From assembly GCA_017634975.1 (NCBI GenBank), contig JAGBMJ010000103.1:62001-126000 (forward strand): a DNA stretch of 64,000 nucleotides. Reading direction: 5' to 3'. Made by a program: the position numbers and the translations under genes. Below the pieces are notes generated by a model. The model made no database searches, was not told the DNA's origin, and was given only the letters and a program-made list of their open reading frames with translations. Below, piece after piece: positions 27,719 to 36,729 of the stretch. Position 1 is the stretch's first letter. Every line of letters starts with the position of its first letter. The stretch is from Lachnospiraceae bacterium. Its GTDB lineage: Bacteria > Bacillota > Clostridia > Lachnospirales > Lachnospiraceae.

Positions 27719-28579
27719 TCATCGTCCGCGCACAACAAACGAGACCACTCCGAAAAACTCCCTTACTGTATAATGGATCCCGATTGGCAACAATGTCTTT
27801 GCCGGCACGCTGCTCAGTTCACGAAAACCGGCTTTCCTTGCAAACATCATAGCTCGGTATTCGTGAAAGCCGTTCGTTATAACGCCCACACTTGCATCCA
27901 CATTTCCTATGATTTCCATACTGTATCTCAGATTCTCTGCAGTAGACGTTGACTGGTCTTCCATCAGGATACGATCCCCGGCAATACCATGCTTTTCCAT
28001 CAGTGTCCGTCGAATACACTCTGCTTCGCTAATCTCCTCATCACTTCCCTGGCCGCCCGACGCGATCAACAAAGTATCCGGGTTTTCTTTCATGTATTCC
28101 GCTGCCCGGCTGATCCGCTGCTCCAGTGTCGGCGAAGGTTCTTCACCTTTCACCTGGGCTCCCAGCACGATCACATAATCCAATTCTCCCTTCGGCTCTC
28201 CGGTCATTGCTCCAAGTACGAGTCCTTCCACAATAACAAACAGCAAAAGCCCTGCTGCAAAACACCCACGCCAGATACATCGGATCCATTTCGGGATCCG
28301 TATCAACGGTTTACCATAGATCTCGGTTGTCAGCATTACGATCCGTGCCGCACCAAACACTGCGATTGCCGGCCACAGCCAGATCATCGACAGCCCCGTC
28401 CCATGCAGACACCAGAAATAATAAAACACCGACCATAATGTCAGCGATGTATAAATATATATCAAAACCTTTTCAAAGGCATACTTTCTTTTTTCCACCT
28501 TGCGTAACAGCAGTCCGGCTGCGATCACGCCGATCAGAAAAATGACCAGCATATATACAATCACGTTTCCTAAAGACAT
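27719..28579 (-). CDS. YdcF/DUF218 family membrane protein, copy 2
   Basis: This protein has the same length, helix pattern and motifs as its downstream neighbour (DYVIVLGAQV, ASGGQGSDE, STSTAENLRYS, TNGFHEYRAMM). The two copies are closely similar in the C-terminal domain and more divergent in the membrane part. The ATG has GGGGAT nine bases upstream. It is divergent from tmcAL, with about 170 bases between them. A function in the envelope is family-based inference. Confidence 0.85.
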   Translation of the reverse strand: MSLGNVIVYMLVIFLIGVIAAGLLLRKVEKRKYAFEKVLIYIYTSLTLWSVFYYFWCLHGTGLSMIWLWPAIAVFGAARIVMLTTEIYGKPLIRIPKWIRCIWRGCFAAGLLLFVIVEGLVLGAMTGEPKGELDYVIVLGAQVKGEEPSPTLEQRISRAAEYMKENPDTLLIASGGQGSDEEISEAECIRRTLMEKHGIAGDRILMEDQSTSTAENLRYSMEIIGNVDASVGVITNGFHEYRAMMFARKAGFRELSSVPAKTLLPIGIHYTVREFFGVVSFVVRGR

Positions 28580-28714
28580 CTTAAATCAATCCCCGTTCTC
28601 TTATTTTCAGCGAAATTGTCATCCGCATCTGCCATTTTAACAATCTCCAGTTTATGTTAACAAATTATCGAATAAATGACCAGCATTAATCCTTTACAAA
28701 TCCGCAATTATTTA

Positions 28715-28742
28715 TTGCGTTTATATGACAATTTGCTAGAAT
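28715..28742 (+). promoter_or_regulatory. Putative tmcAL promoter giving a leaderless mRNA
   Basis: TTGCGT (28715-28720), 16 bases, TAGAAT (28737-28742). The ATG of tmcAL begins seven bases after the -10 box and no Shine-Dalgarno sequence is present, the same layout as upstream of tyrA. Confidence 0.45.
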
Positions 28743-28749
28743 AGTCCTT

Positions 28750-29910
28750 ATGAAAACCATCGGCATCATTATGGAATGCAATCCGTTCCACAAAGGTCAT
28801 GAATATATTCTGAATGCGGCGAAGGAACCGTTCGGTGCAGATCATATTATTGTGGTGCTGAGCGGCGATCACGTGCAGCGCGGCGAGCCTGCGATCATGG
28901 ATAAATACGCCCGTACTGCCTGCGTATTACGCGCCGGTGCCGATCTGGTACTGGAGCTCCCGGTTCCCTTTGCCACCGGCAGTGCGCAGTATTTCGCCCG
29001 CGGGGCTATTTCAACACTGTTACATACAGGCTCCGTTGATGCCTTGCTGTTCGGCAGTGAATGCGGTGACATCCGTGCTTTGCGGAAGCATACTGCAGCT
29101 CCCGCGGAAACTTCCGATCCGGGCGATCACAGAGGACGGCACACTTCTATGGAGGACCGCCTGTCTCCCAACGACTTGCTGGCCGTCGAATACATGAAAG
29201 CATTGGACTATTTCCGCTCCGGAATATCCGCTCATACGCTTCCGCGGATTGGCGCTGCCTATAATGAACCCGATCTGTCGCAAAAATTTTCCAGTGCTTC
29301 CGGTCTCCGCCGATCTCTCAACAATAGTGAAAAATCCTTTGACGAAGTCGCTTCCCATATGCCGCCCTATGCGTTCGATCTTTTACAGTCCTATGCCGAA
29401 GAACATCGTCTTCTTTCATTGTCGGATTATTCCGATCTGATCTTCTATGCCCTGCTCCGTGAACAACTGAACGGATATGCCGCCTATTTTGATCTGTTTG
29501 AAGACCTTTCGCAAAAGATACGTGCCAGGCTCAATGATTTTGTGGATGCTTCCTCCTTTATCGCATTGCTGAAGAGCAAGGATATCACCTATAGCCACTT
29601 AAGTCGTGCACTCTTACACATTCTGTTGGGGATCACCAATGAACAGGTCTCTGTCTTAACCGACCGTTACGACTATTGTCCGTACCTGCGCATCTTGGGT
29701 CTTCGCAAAGAAACCTCACTTTTGCATACCATCAAACAAAACGCCGACCGGCCGATCCTCACCAAACTGGCCGATGCACGCAAAATCCTTGCTCCGGATG
29801 CCCTCGCTCTTTTGGAACAGGATATCTTTGCCTCCACGCTTTATGCCAAATGTGCCTCCAAAAACGGCGGCATCGTTTCCGAATACCGCCGCAGCCCTGT
29901 TCTTATGTGA
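28750..29910 (+). CDS. tmcAL: tRNA(Met) cytidine acetate ligase
   Basis: TmcAL (formerly YlbM) uses ATP and acetate to acetylate C34 of elongator tRNA-Met in Firmicutes. The N-terminal nucleotidyltransferase motif GIIMECNPFHKGHEYIL is at residues 4-20, SGDHVQRGEPAI near 38 and the FGSECGD motif near 99. The length of 386 is close to the family norm. There is no Shine-Dalgarno sequence before the ATG, and a -10-like box lies immediately upstream. It is a single gene facing the GH10 gene, with the two stops almost touching. Confidence 0.93.
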   Translation: MKTIGIIMECNPFHKGHEYILNAAKEPFGADHIIVVLSGDHVQRGEPAIMDKYARTACVLRAGADLVLELPVPFATGSAQYFARGAISTLLHTGSVDALLFGSECGDIRALRKHTAAPAETSDPGDHRGRHTSMEDRLSPNDLLAVEYMKALDYFRSGISAHTLPRIGAAYNEPDLSQKFSSASGLRRSLNNSEKSFDEVASHMPPYAFDLLQSYAEEHRLLSLSDYSDLIFYALLREQLNGYAAYFDLFEDLSQKIRARLNDFVDASSFIALLKSKDITYSHLSRALLHILLGITNEQVSVLTDRYDYCPYLRILGLRKETSLLHTIKQNADRPILTKLADARKILAPDALALLEQDIFASTLYAKCASKNGGIVSEYRRSPVLM

Positions 29911-31851
29911 TCATTTGACGGTCTCATAAACCCGTCCGTCCTTATCCACCTGTTTCAAGAAGTGATCCGTTTCAAACGTCAGCTCTTCCACCAGATCCGT
30001 ATCGATATTGTGGCCGGTATTGGAGTACATCACCAGCTTGCAATGCGGCAGTTCCTTTGCCGTACGCAGCATCAGTTCCGGTGTACTGATCGGATCATCG
30101 ACCGCACCAAGGATCAGGGTCGGGGTCTGTATCGTATGCAGTGCTTCTCTGAGCTTTTCCTCGGTCTTGTATTTCAACAGCGGTCTGCCGTAATCGATTG
30201 CCTTCTCCCGGGGATCCGGCTCCGGATTCTGCGCGATGTGGTTTTCACGGAATTCCCGGCGTCTTACGCGTGCCGGATCGTTATCGATCGGCGGGTCCAT
30301 CGGCGGTATCTCTTTGAGCGCACCGGACAAGGCCATCTGTCGCAGGCTCATGGTCCCTTCTTCCAGGCTGTGCGGCCCCGGTACCATAGCAACCAATCCT
30401 TTTACACGTTCCGGATGGTTCAGGCACAGATGCCAGCCCACGCCGGCTCCATGGGAAGCTCCCATATAGAAAAACTTATCGACCTTCATCTTATCCGCCA
30501 CGCGGATCACATCTTTTGCAAACACATCATACCACTGATCTCCGTAATCTTCCGTGACATACGACGACGGTGCAAATCCGCGCAAAGTGATACAGATCAG
30601 ATGATAACCTTTGGACGCTACCGGCCACTGCATCCCGAGAGGATAAAATCCCATCTGTGCCGAAAAAATGTAATTATCCCCCCAGCCGTATTCCTCATAG
30701 GCCAGTTTCACTCCCGGTTCCACTTCAACAAAATGGGTATTCAGTTTTGCATAGGCCCGCCGGTAGGAATGAGGCACATTTGCCTGCAATTCTTCTTCGG
30801 TGTATTCGTTATGCAGTTCATCGATCTGTGCTTCATCCACTACGGTTTTCAGCACACTGTAATACGACTTCTTCGGCCGGGAATCTCCGTCAAAAAGGAG
30901 CGGATAACTGGTCTCTTTGCGGAATCCGGTCAGCCAGCTGTCGCTGTCCCGCAGATTCCACAACGTAACCGCCGTAATATTCGCTTTTCCGTTTTTCTTC
31001 GTCTCTACCAGCAAGCGGAACAGATCCGCATAACGGTCTGCCAGCGCCTGCATTGACTCCTCCGAAGGATCTGCATTATGGATATCCAGCTCGGTCAGCT
31101 GTACTTCGATCCCCAGAGCTCCATAGCGGTAAAGAGCCTCTTTGAAGAGGTCCATCCCCGGAAAGTCCATCACGAAGTGGGACTGCATACCGAAACCGTC
31201 GACAATTCCCTTTTCCTTCAGCGGTTTTAGGATCTTTTCGATGATCAGATCCCGTTTCCATTCTTCGTAGCAGTTGTAATCATTATAGAAGAGTTTCACC
31301 TCCTCTGCCGCGTATTTGCGGGCAAAGGTGAATGCCTTCTCCACAAAATCCGTACCGACCGTTTCCGTCCAGCGTGATTTACGGAAATCCCCCTCATCAA
31401 TGGCCTCGTTTACCACGTCCCAGCAATAGATCACGCCCGGATAGTTTTCCTGTACAAAAGTAAGTACGCCTTTGATATAGTTTTCCATTCTGGAAAGCAT
31501 CTTCTCCCGGCTTACCAGCGGAGCAAATTCATCATAATTCTCGCGGAAAAACCATTCCGGTGTCTGATTATGCCATACCAGGGTATGTCCGCGCATCGGT
31601 ATCCCGCTTTTTTTGGCAAACTCCAGAAACGGAATCGCAAATTGAAAATCCAGTTTCGGTGCCGTATCGTATTTTTCCGGTTCCAGCCGGCTGTCCGGAT
31701 CCAGAAAAAACATCGGCTTCATATCATTCTCTGCCGTAAAACTGCTGAACTGCGAGCAGACCAGCTTCCGGTTTGCCTCGGTTTCCAGATTGCGTCTGGA
31801 CAATGCCACACCGATCTTAAAAAGATCCTGAAATGCTGTTTTCAAATCCAT
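29911..31851 (-). CDS. Cytoplasmic GH10 xylanase fused to an alpha/beta hydrolase
   Basis: Residues 1-340 are a GH10 glycoside hydrolase with the acid/base Glu149 (WDVVNEAI) and nucleophile Glu255 (QLTELDIH). Residues 365-646 are an alpha/beta hydrolase with the serine elbow GASHG (Ser466), an acidic residue in GAVDDP (585/586) and a C-terminal histidine in NTGHN (614). There is no signal peptide, so it likely acts inside the cell on imported xylo-oligosaccharides, removing ester groups with one half and cutting the chain with the other; that division of labour is inference. The ATG at 31851 has the strong site AAGGAGGG; a longer frame upstream lacks one. No transporter or xylosidase gene is adjacent, although a GH31 lies elsewhere in the window. 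Confidence 0.9.
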   Translation of the reverse strand: MDLKTAFQDLFKIGVALSRRNLETEANRKLVCSQFSSFTAENDMKPMFFLDPDSRLEPEKYDTAPKLDFQFAIPFLEFAKKSGIPMRGHTLVWHNQTPEWFFRENYDEFAPLVSREKMLSRMENYIKGVLTFVQENYPGVIYCWDVVNEAIDEGDFRKSRWTETVGTDFVEKAFTFARKYAAEEVKLFYNDYNCYEEWKRDLIIEKILKPLKEKGIVDGFGMQSHFVMDFPGMDLFKEALYRYGALGIEVQLTELDIHNADPSEESMQALADRYADLFRLLVETKKNGKANITAVTLWNLRDSDSWLTGFRKETSYPLLFDGDSRPKKSYYSVLKTVVDEAQIDELHNEYTEEELQANVPHSYRRAYAKLNTHFVEVEPGVKLAYEEYGWGDNYIFSAQMGFYPLGMQWPVASKGYHLICITLRGFAPSSYVTEDYGDQWYDVFAKDVIRVADKMKVDKFFYMGASHGAGVGWHLCLNHPERVKGLVAMVPGPHSLEEGTMSLRQMALSGALKEIPPMDPPIDNDPARVRRREFRENHIAQNPEPDPREKAIDYGRPLLKYKTEEKLREALHTIQTPTLILGAVDDPISTPELMLRTAKELPHCKLVMYSNTGHNIDTDLVEELTFETDHFLKQVDKDGRVYETVK

Positions 31852-31910
31852 CGTGTAACCCTCCTTATTACTTTGCATATTCTGTTGCTGCCGAAAAAAG
31901 ATCACATTCC

Positions 31911-33434
31911 TTATCTTGATCCGGTCTTTACCGGTCCCATTGCATTATACTGAATTTCCACTGCCAACGTATCATTCTCCTTATGCCGGTCGGTTGTAAA
32001 GATCATATTGGAACTGCCAAAACATTTTTCCAGCCTTATGCGGTGCAGATCATATTCCATGCCGCGTTCCGCCGACAGGACGGCCTTTTTGAGTGCCGAT
32101 AACCCGGGCTTTTCGATCGCATCCAGCTTCATCTTGGAGCAGTGATGCGGCACATGCAGGATCTGCAGCGCTTCACCGATCGTCCCTTCCCGCATGGACG
32201 AATACGGCACGTCCGAAGCGAGTACGGTATTTGCATTCCCCGACTCATCTGCGACTGCAAAATACAGCCCGTGCCGGTTGCGCAGAGCGATATCCCAGTC
32301 GCCGCTTCCCGCGCCTCCCATTTCCAGACGGATCACCTGTTTTCCCTGACCACCCAGACTCGCAATGGTTCTGGGCATATCCTTCCAGTCCACCAGTATG
32401 AGTACACCTTTTTTCTTCAAAAAAGCCGCAAACCGATATGCATTCGTCCCGATCGAAGTGGCCGTCCGGTTCCGTTTCTGATATCCCTTCCGACAAAGCG
32501 TCGGTGCGATCCAGGGCACATTAAAGATATCGGCGTTTGCATATACCCATCCGGTATAATGATCCGAATCCCAGTTGGACAGTACGACTACGGAAGGCTT
32601 GGCTTGCCGGATCGCCAGCAGTGCCCTCCGGTAATACATAGGATTTTTTGCAGGAACGCTTTTTTGCGGATACCCCAGATCAAACAAAACCCGGTTCTTC
32701 CCGCAGCGCAGATAGTTGGCATTTCCCTGACCCACATTGTAGATCTCGATGGTTCGCAGCGCATCTTTTTTCCATATTCCCTGCAGCGCATCACGCACCT
32801 CTTCATCCGTCGCCGCCGCGAAGTGTTCGGGATCATACAGCGAAGGATACATGCGGTTGATATGTTCGCCGCAATAGACGATATCGTTTGCTTCCGGTAC
32901 GATAATCAGTTTTCCCTCCAGGCAAAACCCCGGACTTGCCGAAAACTGAAATACCGCATCTGCTGTAATATATTGTTCCGAAGAAAATAGTTCCTTATAC
33001 TCCTCATCCTTTTCGATCGGATAAAAATACGCTCCGTACCAGGCATACTCCAGTTTGGAGATCCGTGCCTGCACCTCCCGATCTGCCCGGATCATAAAGG
33101 ACGCATAAAAAGGTCTGTATGCAGCATTCTCTTCCTGCATCAGATCAAACCCTTCCGATAGAATGGTCTCTTTATCATACGAAACGATTTTTTCGGACAA
33201 GATCGAGCATTCTATGATCCGGTTCTCCGATACATTCCGGTCCGTCGCCAGATTATCAATGCTCTCCGCTTCTTCCGCGTACGATACCTCCAGCGTATTG
33301 TCATTGATCAGATAATCCTCAAATCTGACCGCGATCACCGGTGGCAGAACCGAACCGTTCTGACAGATCCGTTCCGTATGAATTTCTCTGCGTATTTCTT
33401 CTATTTTATGTTGATGATACATATCAATGCACAA
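31911..33434 (-). CDS. ComEC-like metallo-beta-lactamase-fold protein with a novel N-terminal domain
   Basis: Residues 228-500 resemble the stand-alone metallo-beta-lactamase module of ComEC: IYNVGQGNANYL, then SNWDSDH (286-292), and VPHHCSK near 427. The canonical motif has histidine where Asn287 stands (HxDxDH), so one metal ligand is changed. Residues 1-227 match nothing I can name. No membrane segment is seen, so this is not a DNA uptake channel. The first codon may be TTG at 33434; the ATG at 33422 is an equally good start. It lies 60 bases upstream of the GH10 gene, in the same direction. Nuclease or phosphodiesterase activity is only a possibility. Confidence 0.75.
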   Translation of the reverse strand: MCIDMYHQHKIEEIRREIHTERICQNGSVLPPVIAVRFEDYLINDNTLEVSYAEEAESIDNLATDRNVSENRIIECSILSEKIVSYDKETILSEGFDLMQEENAAYRPFYASFMIRADREVQARISKLEYAWYGAYFYPIEKDEEYKELFSSEQYITADAVFQFSASPGFCLEGKLIIVPEANDIVYCGEHINRMYPSLYDPEHFAAATDEEVRDALQGIWKKDALRTIEIYNVGQGNANYLRCGKNRVLFDLGYPQKSVPAKNPMYYRRALLAIRQAKPSVVVLSNWDSDHYTGWVYANADIFNVPWIAPTLCRKGYQKRNRTATSIGTNAYRFAAFLKKKGVLILVDWKDMPRTIASLGGQGKQVIRLEMGGAGSGDWDIALRNRHGLYFAVADESGNANTVLASDVPYSSMREGTIGEALQILHVPHHCSKMKLDAIEKPGLSALKKAVLSAERGMEYDLHRIRLEKCFGSSNMIFTTDRHKENDTLAVEIQYNAMGPVKTGSR

Positions 33435-33558
33435 TATCCCGTCGTATTAATCACCAGTTTCAGGCGACATTTACCCCATAATATAATCCTTATCCCGCTA
33501 TTATAGCATAAAAATTCTCCGCCTTACATATCTATTTTTCTCTATAGGATCTGAAATC

Positions 33559-33587
33559 TTGAAAATGCAGACAAAATAGAGTATGAT
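33559..33587 (+). promoter_or_regulatory. Promoter of the MATE gene
   Basis: TTGAAA (33559-33564), 17 bases, TATGAT (33582-33587), about 40 bases before the start codon. Confidence 0.6.
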
Positions 33588-33625
33588 AGGCTTTCACACA
33601 AAATACAAGAGGTTTCAAACAGAAA

Positions 33626-34960
33626 ATGAAAGAAATGACAAAGGGCAGTCCTCTGCGGATCATCATCAGTTTTACCATTCCCCTGATCTTCGGGAACCTG
33701 CTCCAGCAGCTATACAATATCGTGGACAGCAAGATCGTATCGAAATACGTCGGCAGCGATGCCTTTGCTGCCGTGACTCTGACCGCCGTAGTCAGCAATA
33801 TGCTCATCGGTTTCATTAACGGCTGTACACAGGGGTTTGCGATCCCCGTAGCACTTTATTTCGGTGCACAGTCTCCGGCTGAGATGCGCCGAAACATCGC
33901 CGGCTCCTTAAAACTCGTACTGCTCGATATCGCCCTTCTTTTGAGCCTGGGGCTTTTGTTCATCGAACCGGTCCTGCATCTGATCAACACACCGGATAAC
34001 ATCTTTTCCGATGCGCTTTCCTACGTGCGGATCATTCTTTTGGGCATTCCATTTATCTCACTGTATAACGAGTTTGCCAATATACTCCGTGCCGTGGGTG
34101 ACAGCCGGACGCCGCTTTACTTTCTTCTGCTCTCGGTCATCCTGAATACCGGTTTCGATCTGTTGTTCGTCAAAGTCCTTCAACTCGGGATACAGGGTGC
34201 TGCCGGTGCTACCATCTTATCCCAGTTTCTGTGTGCGGCAGCCTGCCTGATCTACATCCTGCTGCGCTACAAAGAACTCATCCCACATAAAGATGAGTGG
34301 AAAACCGATCGCCGTACCGGTTCCAGACTCCTTACCAGCGGTCTGTCCATGGGGCTGATGGGCTGTATCGTCAATATCGGAACGATCATCCTGCAAAGCG
34401 GCATCAACGATCTGGGAACCCCTACCATCACCGCACACTCTGCAGCACGCCGCTTTATCGATATGCTGATGATCCTGATCTATACCTATGGCTTTACGAT
34501 GACAACATATTCCAGCCAGAATCTCGGCGCCGGTGAATACAAACGCATCCGCGACGGTGTGCGTACCAGTGTCCTTATCGTTACCACGATCTCCACACTG
34601 CTCATCGGTGTATGTTATCTCGCAGCACGCCCTGTCGTTCAATGGATCGCAAGTACCGAAGATCCATCCATCGTACAGATGTCTGTAAACTACTGCCGAT
34701 TCAACGTACTGTTCTTTTATGCTCTCGGTCCGCTGTTTATCTTCCGCTGTTCCCTGCAGGGACTGGGACACCGCTTTATCCCGCTCACTGCGTCCGTACT
34801 GGAACTCTGCATCAAGATCTGCGCCGTCGTTTTCCTGGTCCCCCGCTTCGATTACTGGGGCGTCATCGTCGCCGAGCCTGTCAGCTGGTGCATCATGACC
34901 ACACTACTGTTTCTTGGCTACGCCCATACTATCCGACATCTTTCTCCGGGAAAACCTTAA
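33626..34960 (+). CDS. MATE family efflux transporter
   Basis: This 444-residue protein has about twelve membrane helices in two homologous halves. The MATE-type motifs are visible: GNLLQQLYNIVDSKIVSKYVG in helix 1-2 and the related sequence in the second half around residue 235. Members expel drugs or metabolites in exchange for Na+ or H+. The substrate cannot be read from the sequence. No TetR or MarR regulator gene adjoins it. A moderate ribosome site (AAGAGG) precedes the ATG, and a terminator shared with HU follows. Confidence 0.9.
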   Translation: MKEMTKGSPLRIIISFTIPLIFGNLLQQLYNIVDSKIVSKYVGSDAFAAVTLTAVVSNMLIGFINGCTQGFAIPVALYFGAQSPAEMRRNIAGSLKLVLLDIALLLSLGLLFIEPVLHLINTPDNIFSDALSYVRIILLGIPFISLYNEFANILRAVGDSRTPLYFLLLSVILNTGFDLLFVKVLQLGIQGAAGATILSQFLCAAACLIYILLRYKELIPHKDEWKTDRRTGSRLLTSGLSMGLMGCIVNIGTIILQSGINDLGTPTITAHSAARRFIDMLMILIYTYGFTMTTYSSQNLGAGEYKRIRDGVRTSVLIVTTISTLLIGVCYLAARPVVQWIASTEDPSIVQMSVNYCRFNVLFFYALGPLFIFRCSLQGLGHRFIPLTASVLELCIKICAVVFLVPRFDYWGVIVAEPVSWCIMTTLLFLGYAHTIRHLSPGKP

Positions 34961-34983
34961 TATCCCGTCTGCTATAATGCAAA

Positions 34984-35016
34984 AGTGCGGAACAGTCTTT
35001 CCCGTTCCGCACTTTG
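34984..35016. terminator. Bidirectional terminator between the MATE and HU genes
   Basis: GTGCGGAAC (34985-34993) pairs with GTTCCGCAC (35004-35012); A and T runs on either side suit both directions. Confidence 0.85.
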
Positions 35017-35033
35017 TTCGCAATTCTGATTTT

Positions 35034-35321
35034 TTATTTCTTCTTGGTTCCGTTTACCAGATCCTTCAGAGCTTTACCAGCCTTGAATTTAGGAACGGTA
35101 GCTGCCGGGATCTTGATAGCTTCGCCGGTTGCCGGATTCTTACCCTTGCGGGCTGCTCTCTTGGAAGTTTCGAAAGTACCGAAACCTACCAGCTGCACTT
35201 TACCTTTCTTCTTCAGTTCCTTGGAAACGGTGTTTGTGAAAGCCTTAAGAGCCTTCTCAGCGTCAGCCTTGCTCAGGCCGGCTTCTTTTGCCATTGCATC
35301 GATCAATTCTGCTCTGTTCAT
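35034..35321 (-). CDS. hup: DNA-binding protein HU
   Basis: HU is a small nucleoid protein that bends DNA as a dimer. The 95 residues start MNRAELIDAMAKEAGLSKAD and contain the HU signature GFGTFE near 46 and the beta-arm stretch RKGKNPATGEAIKIPAA. The final lysine-rich tail is usual. The frame is open further upstream, but the ATG at 35321 has the strong site GGAGGGG and matches the family start. It is transcribed alone. Confidence 0.97.
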   Translation of the reverse strand: MNRAELIDAMAKEAGLSKADAEKALKAFTNTVSKELKKKGKVQLVGFGTFETSKRAARKGKNPATGEAIKIPAATVPKFKAGKALKDLVNGTKKK

Positions 35322-35364
35322 TTTTAACCCCTCCATATTTGGTTTTATTTGGTTGAACAAGTGA

Positions 35365-35393
35365 AATATACCATAAAATAAGCATTTCAGCAA
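35365..35393 (-). promoter_or_regulatory. HU gene promoter
   Basis: On the minus strand TTGCTG (35388-35393), 17 bases, TATATT (35365-35370), 44 bases before the ATG. Confidence 0.65.
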
Positions 35394-35493
35394 TAGGAAA
35401 ACGCGAATTCCTTTGAAAAATCAAGATCCTGCGTCTCCGTTCTTATCTCCTTCCCTTGCCACCGCGTTTTTCATAATACAGACGCTTTTTCCG

Positions 35494-36609
35494 TCATACT
35501 TCCAAACAGTTTCTGCCGTTCTCTTTCGCCTTGTACAAAAGCTTATCTGCCTGGCTGATCGCTTCCGTGTAGGTTTGAAAAGCTGCACAATCCACCATAC
35601 CGGCACTGAAGGTAATGACCAGTTCCGGTTGTGATTCCCAGACATTCTTTTCAAATTCCTCACGTACACGATTGATCCTCTCGATCGCCTGCTCCTTTTG
35701 TTCGGCTTTCACGACGATCAGAAATTCCTCCCCGCCATAGCGTGCCGCAAGTTCACTCTCTCCCACACGGATTTTCTCATTACAGATGCGCCCCAGGGTA
35801 CGCAATACCAGATCTCCGAAGACATGTCCGTAAGTATCATTCACATTTTTGAAATGATCAATATCGATCATGCACAGATAATGACAGCCGTCCGTAAGCG
35901 GTGTTTCCTCCAGAAAGTGAAACAGCTCACGCCGGTTATACAAGCCCGTAAGTTCATCCCGTTTGGAAAGATCATCGAGTTTTTCCAGCAGTTCTTCTCT
36001 CTTGGTACGCTCTTTCTGATAAGCATCCATGATCAGTGCCGTAGTAACGATGATATAGACACTGATGATGAGTAAAGAGCTGACAATATCAATATAACGG
36101 TCCTTCAGGTTTAATTCCGGCATCAGCCCGAGTTTTCCGGCAATAAACCCGTAAGGGTTCTGTCTGAGAAAATAGGCGATCGAAATGCAGATGATATCTA
36201 CCGTAAACGAGACCAGCAGACAGATAAAGCGATGCATCTCTTTCAATACCGGTATGATCGTAAAGATTCCGGCCAGCATATACAACGGCATACCGGAATC
36301 AAATCCGCCGCAGGAAAAGAAAGCAATCGGGATCACAATGCAGTTAAAGGCATAACAGATCAGGATCCTTGCTCTGTCCGGCCGCTTGCGTACATATGCT
36401 TCGTAAACAACGATCAACAGGAGAATGCCCCCCATCGCCGTACCGAGATTTGCTATGAGTCCTATGTTTTCGATCATAGTTACGATCTCCGATACGGCAA
36501 CGATCGCCAGTCCGACGATCACCACCACGGAAAAGAACCTGTCCTCTAATGTTTTATTATCATTGATCTCATGGTCGATTTTCTTCAGCCATCCCATCGA
36601 TCTCACCAT
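35494..36609 (-). CDS. Membrane diguanylate cyclase (GGDEF)
   Basis: This protein makes c-di-GMP from two GTP. Five or six membrane helices occupy residues 26-195, with no recognisable ligand-binding module. A GGDEF domain follows from about 207 with RDELTGLYNRREL, the metal-binding IDIDHFKNVND, and the active loop GGEEF at 292-296. No RxxD inhibitory site is obvious at the usual distance before the loop. The ATG at 36597 has a better ribosome site (GGTGAG) than the first ATG at 36609. A strong promoter with a palindrome precedes it. Confidence 0.92.
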   Translation of the reverse strand: MVRSMGWLKKIDHEINDNKTLEDRFFSVVVIVGLAIVAVSEIVTMIENIGLIANLGTAMGGILLLIVVYEAYVRKRPDRARILICYAFNCIVIPIAFFSCGGFDSGMPLYMLAGIFTIIPVLKEMHRFICLLVSFTVDIICISIAYFLRQNPYGFIAGKLGLMPELNLKDRYIDIVSSLLIISVYIIVTTALIMDAYQKERTKREELLEKLDDLSKRDELTGLYNRRELFHFLEETPLTDGCHYLCMIDIDHFKNVNDTYGHVFGDLVLRTLGRICNEKIRVGESELAARYGGEEFLIVVKAEQKEQAIERINRVREEFEKNVWESQPELVITFSAGMVDCAAFQTYTEAISQADKLLYKAKENGRNCLEV

Positions 36610-36663
36610 TCTCTTACAAAAGCCTGTTCCCCAGTCATCCTATGCGGACATACGCGATATATA

Positions 36664-36705
36664 AAACATGTTATATTATATCACATGTTTACATAATTTT
36701 GTCAA
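36664..36705 (-). promoter_or_regulatory. Promoter and palindromic operator of the GGDEF gene
   Basis: On the minus strand TTGACA (36700-36705) and TATAAT (36675-36680) are 19 bases apart; GATATA gives an alternative 17-base spacing. An inverted repeat AAACATGT (36664-36671) and ACATGTTT (36683-36690) straddles the -10 box, the position expected for a repressor site. Confidence 0.6.
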
Positions 36706-36729
36706 CGGTCTCCGTCCATCCGAAATCGT

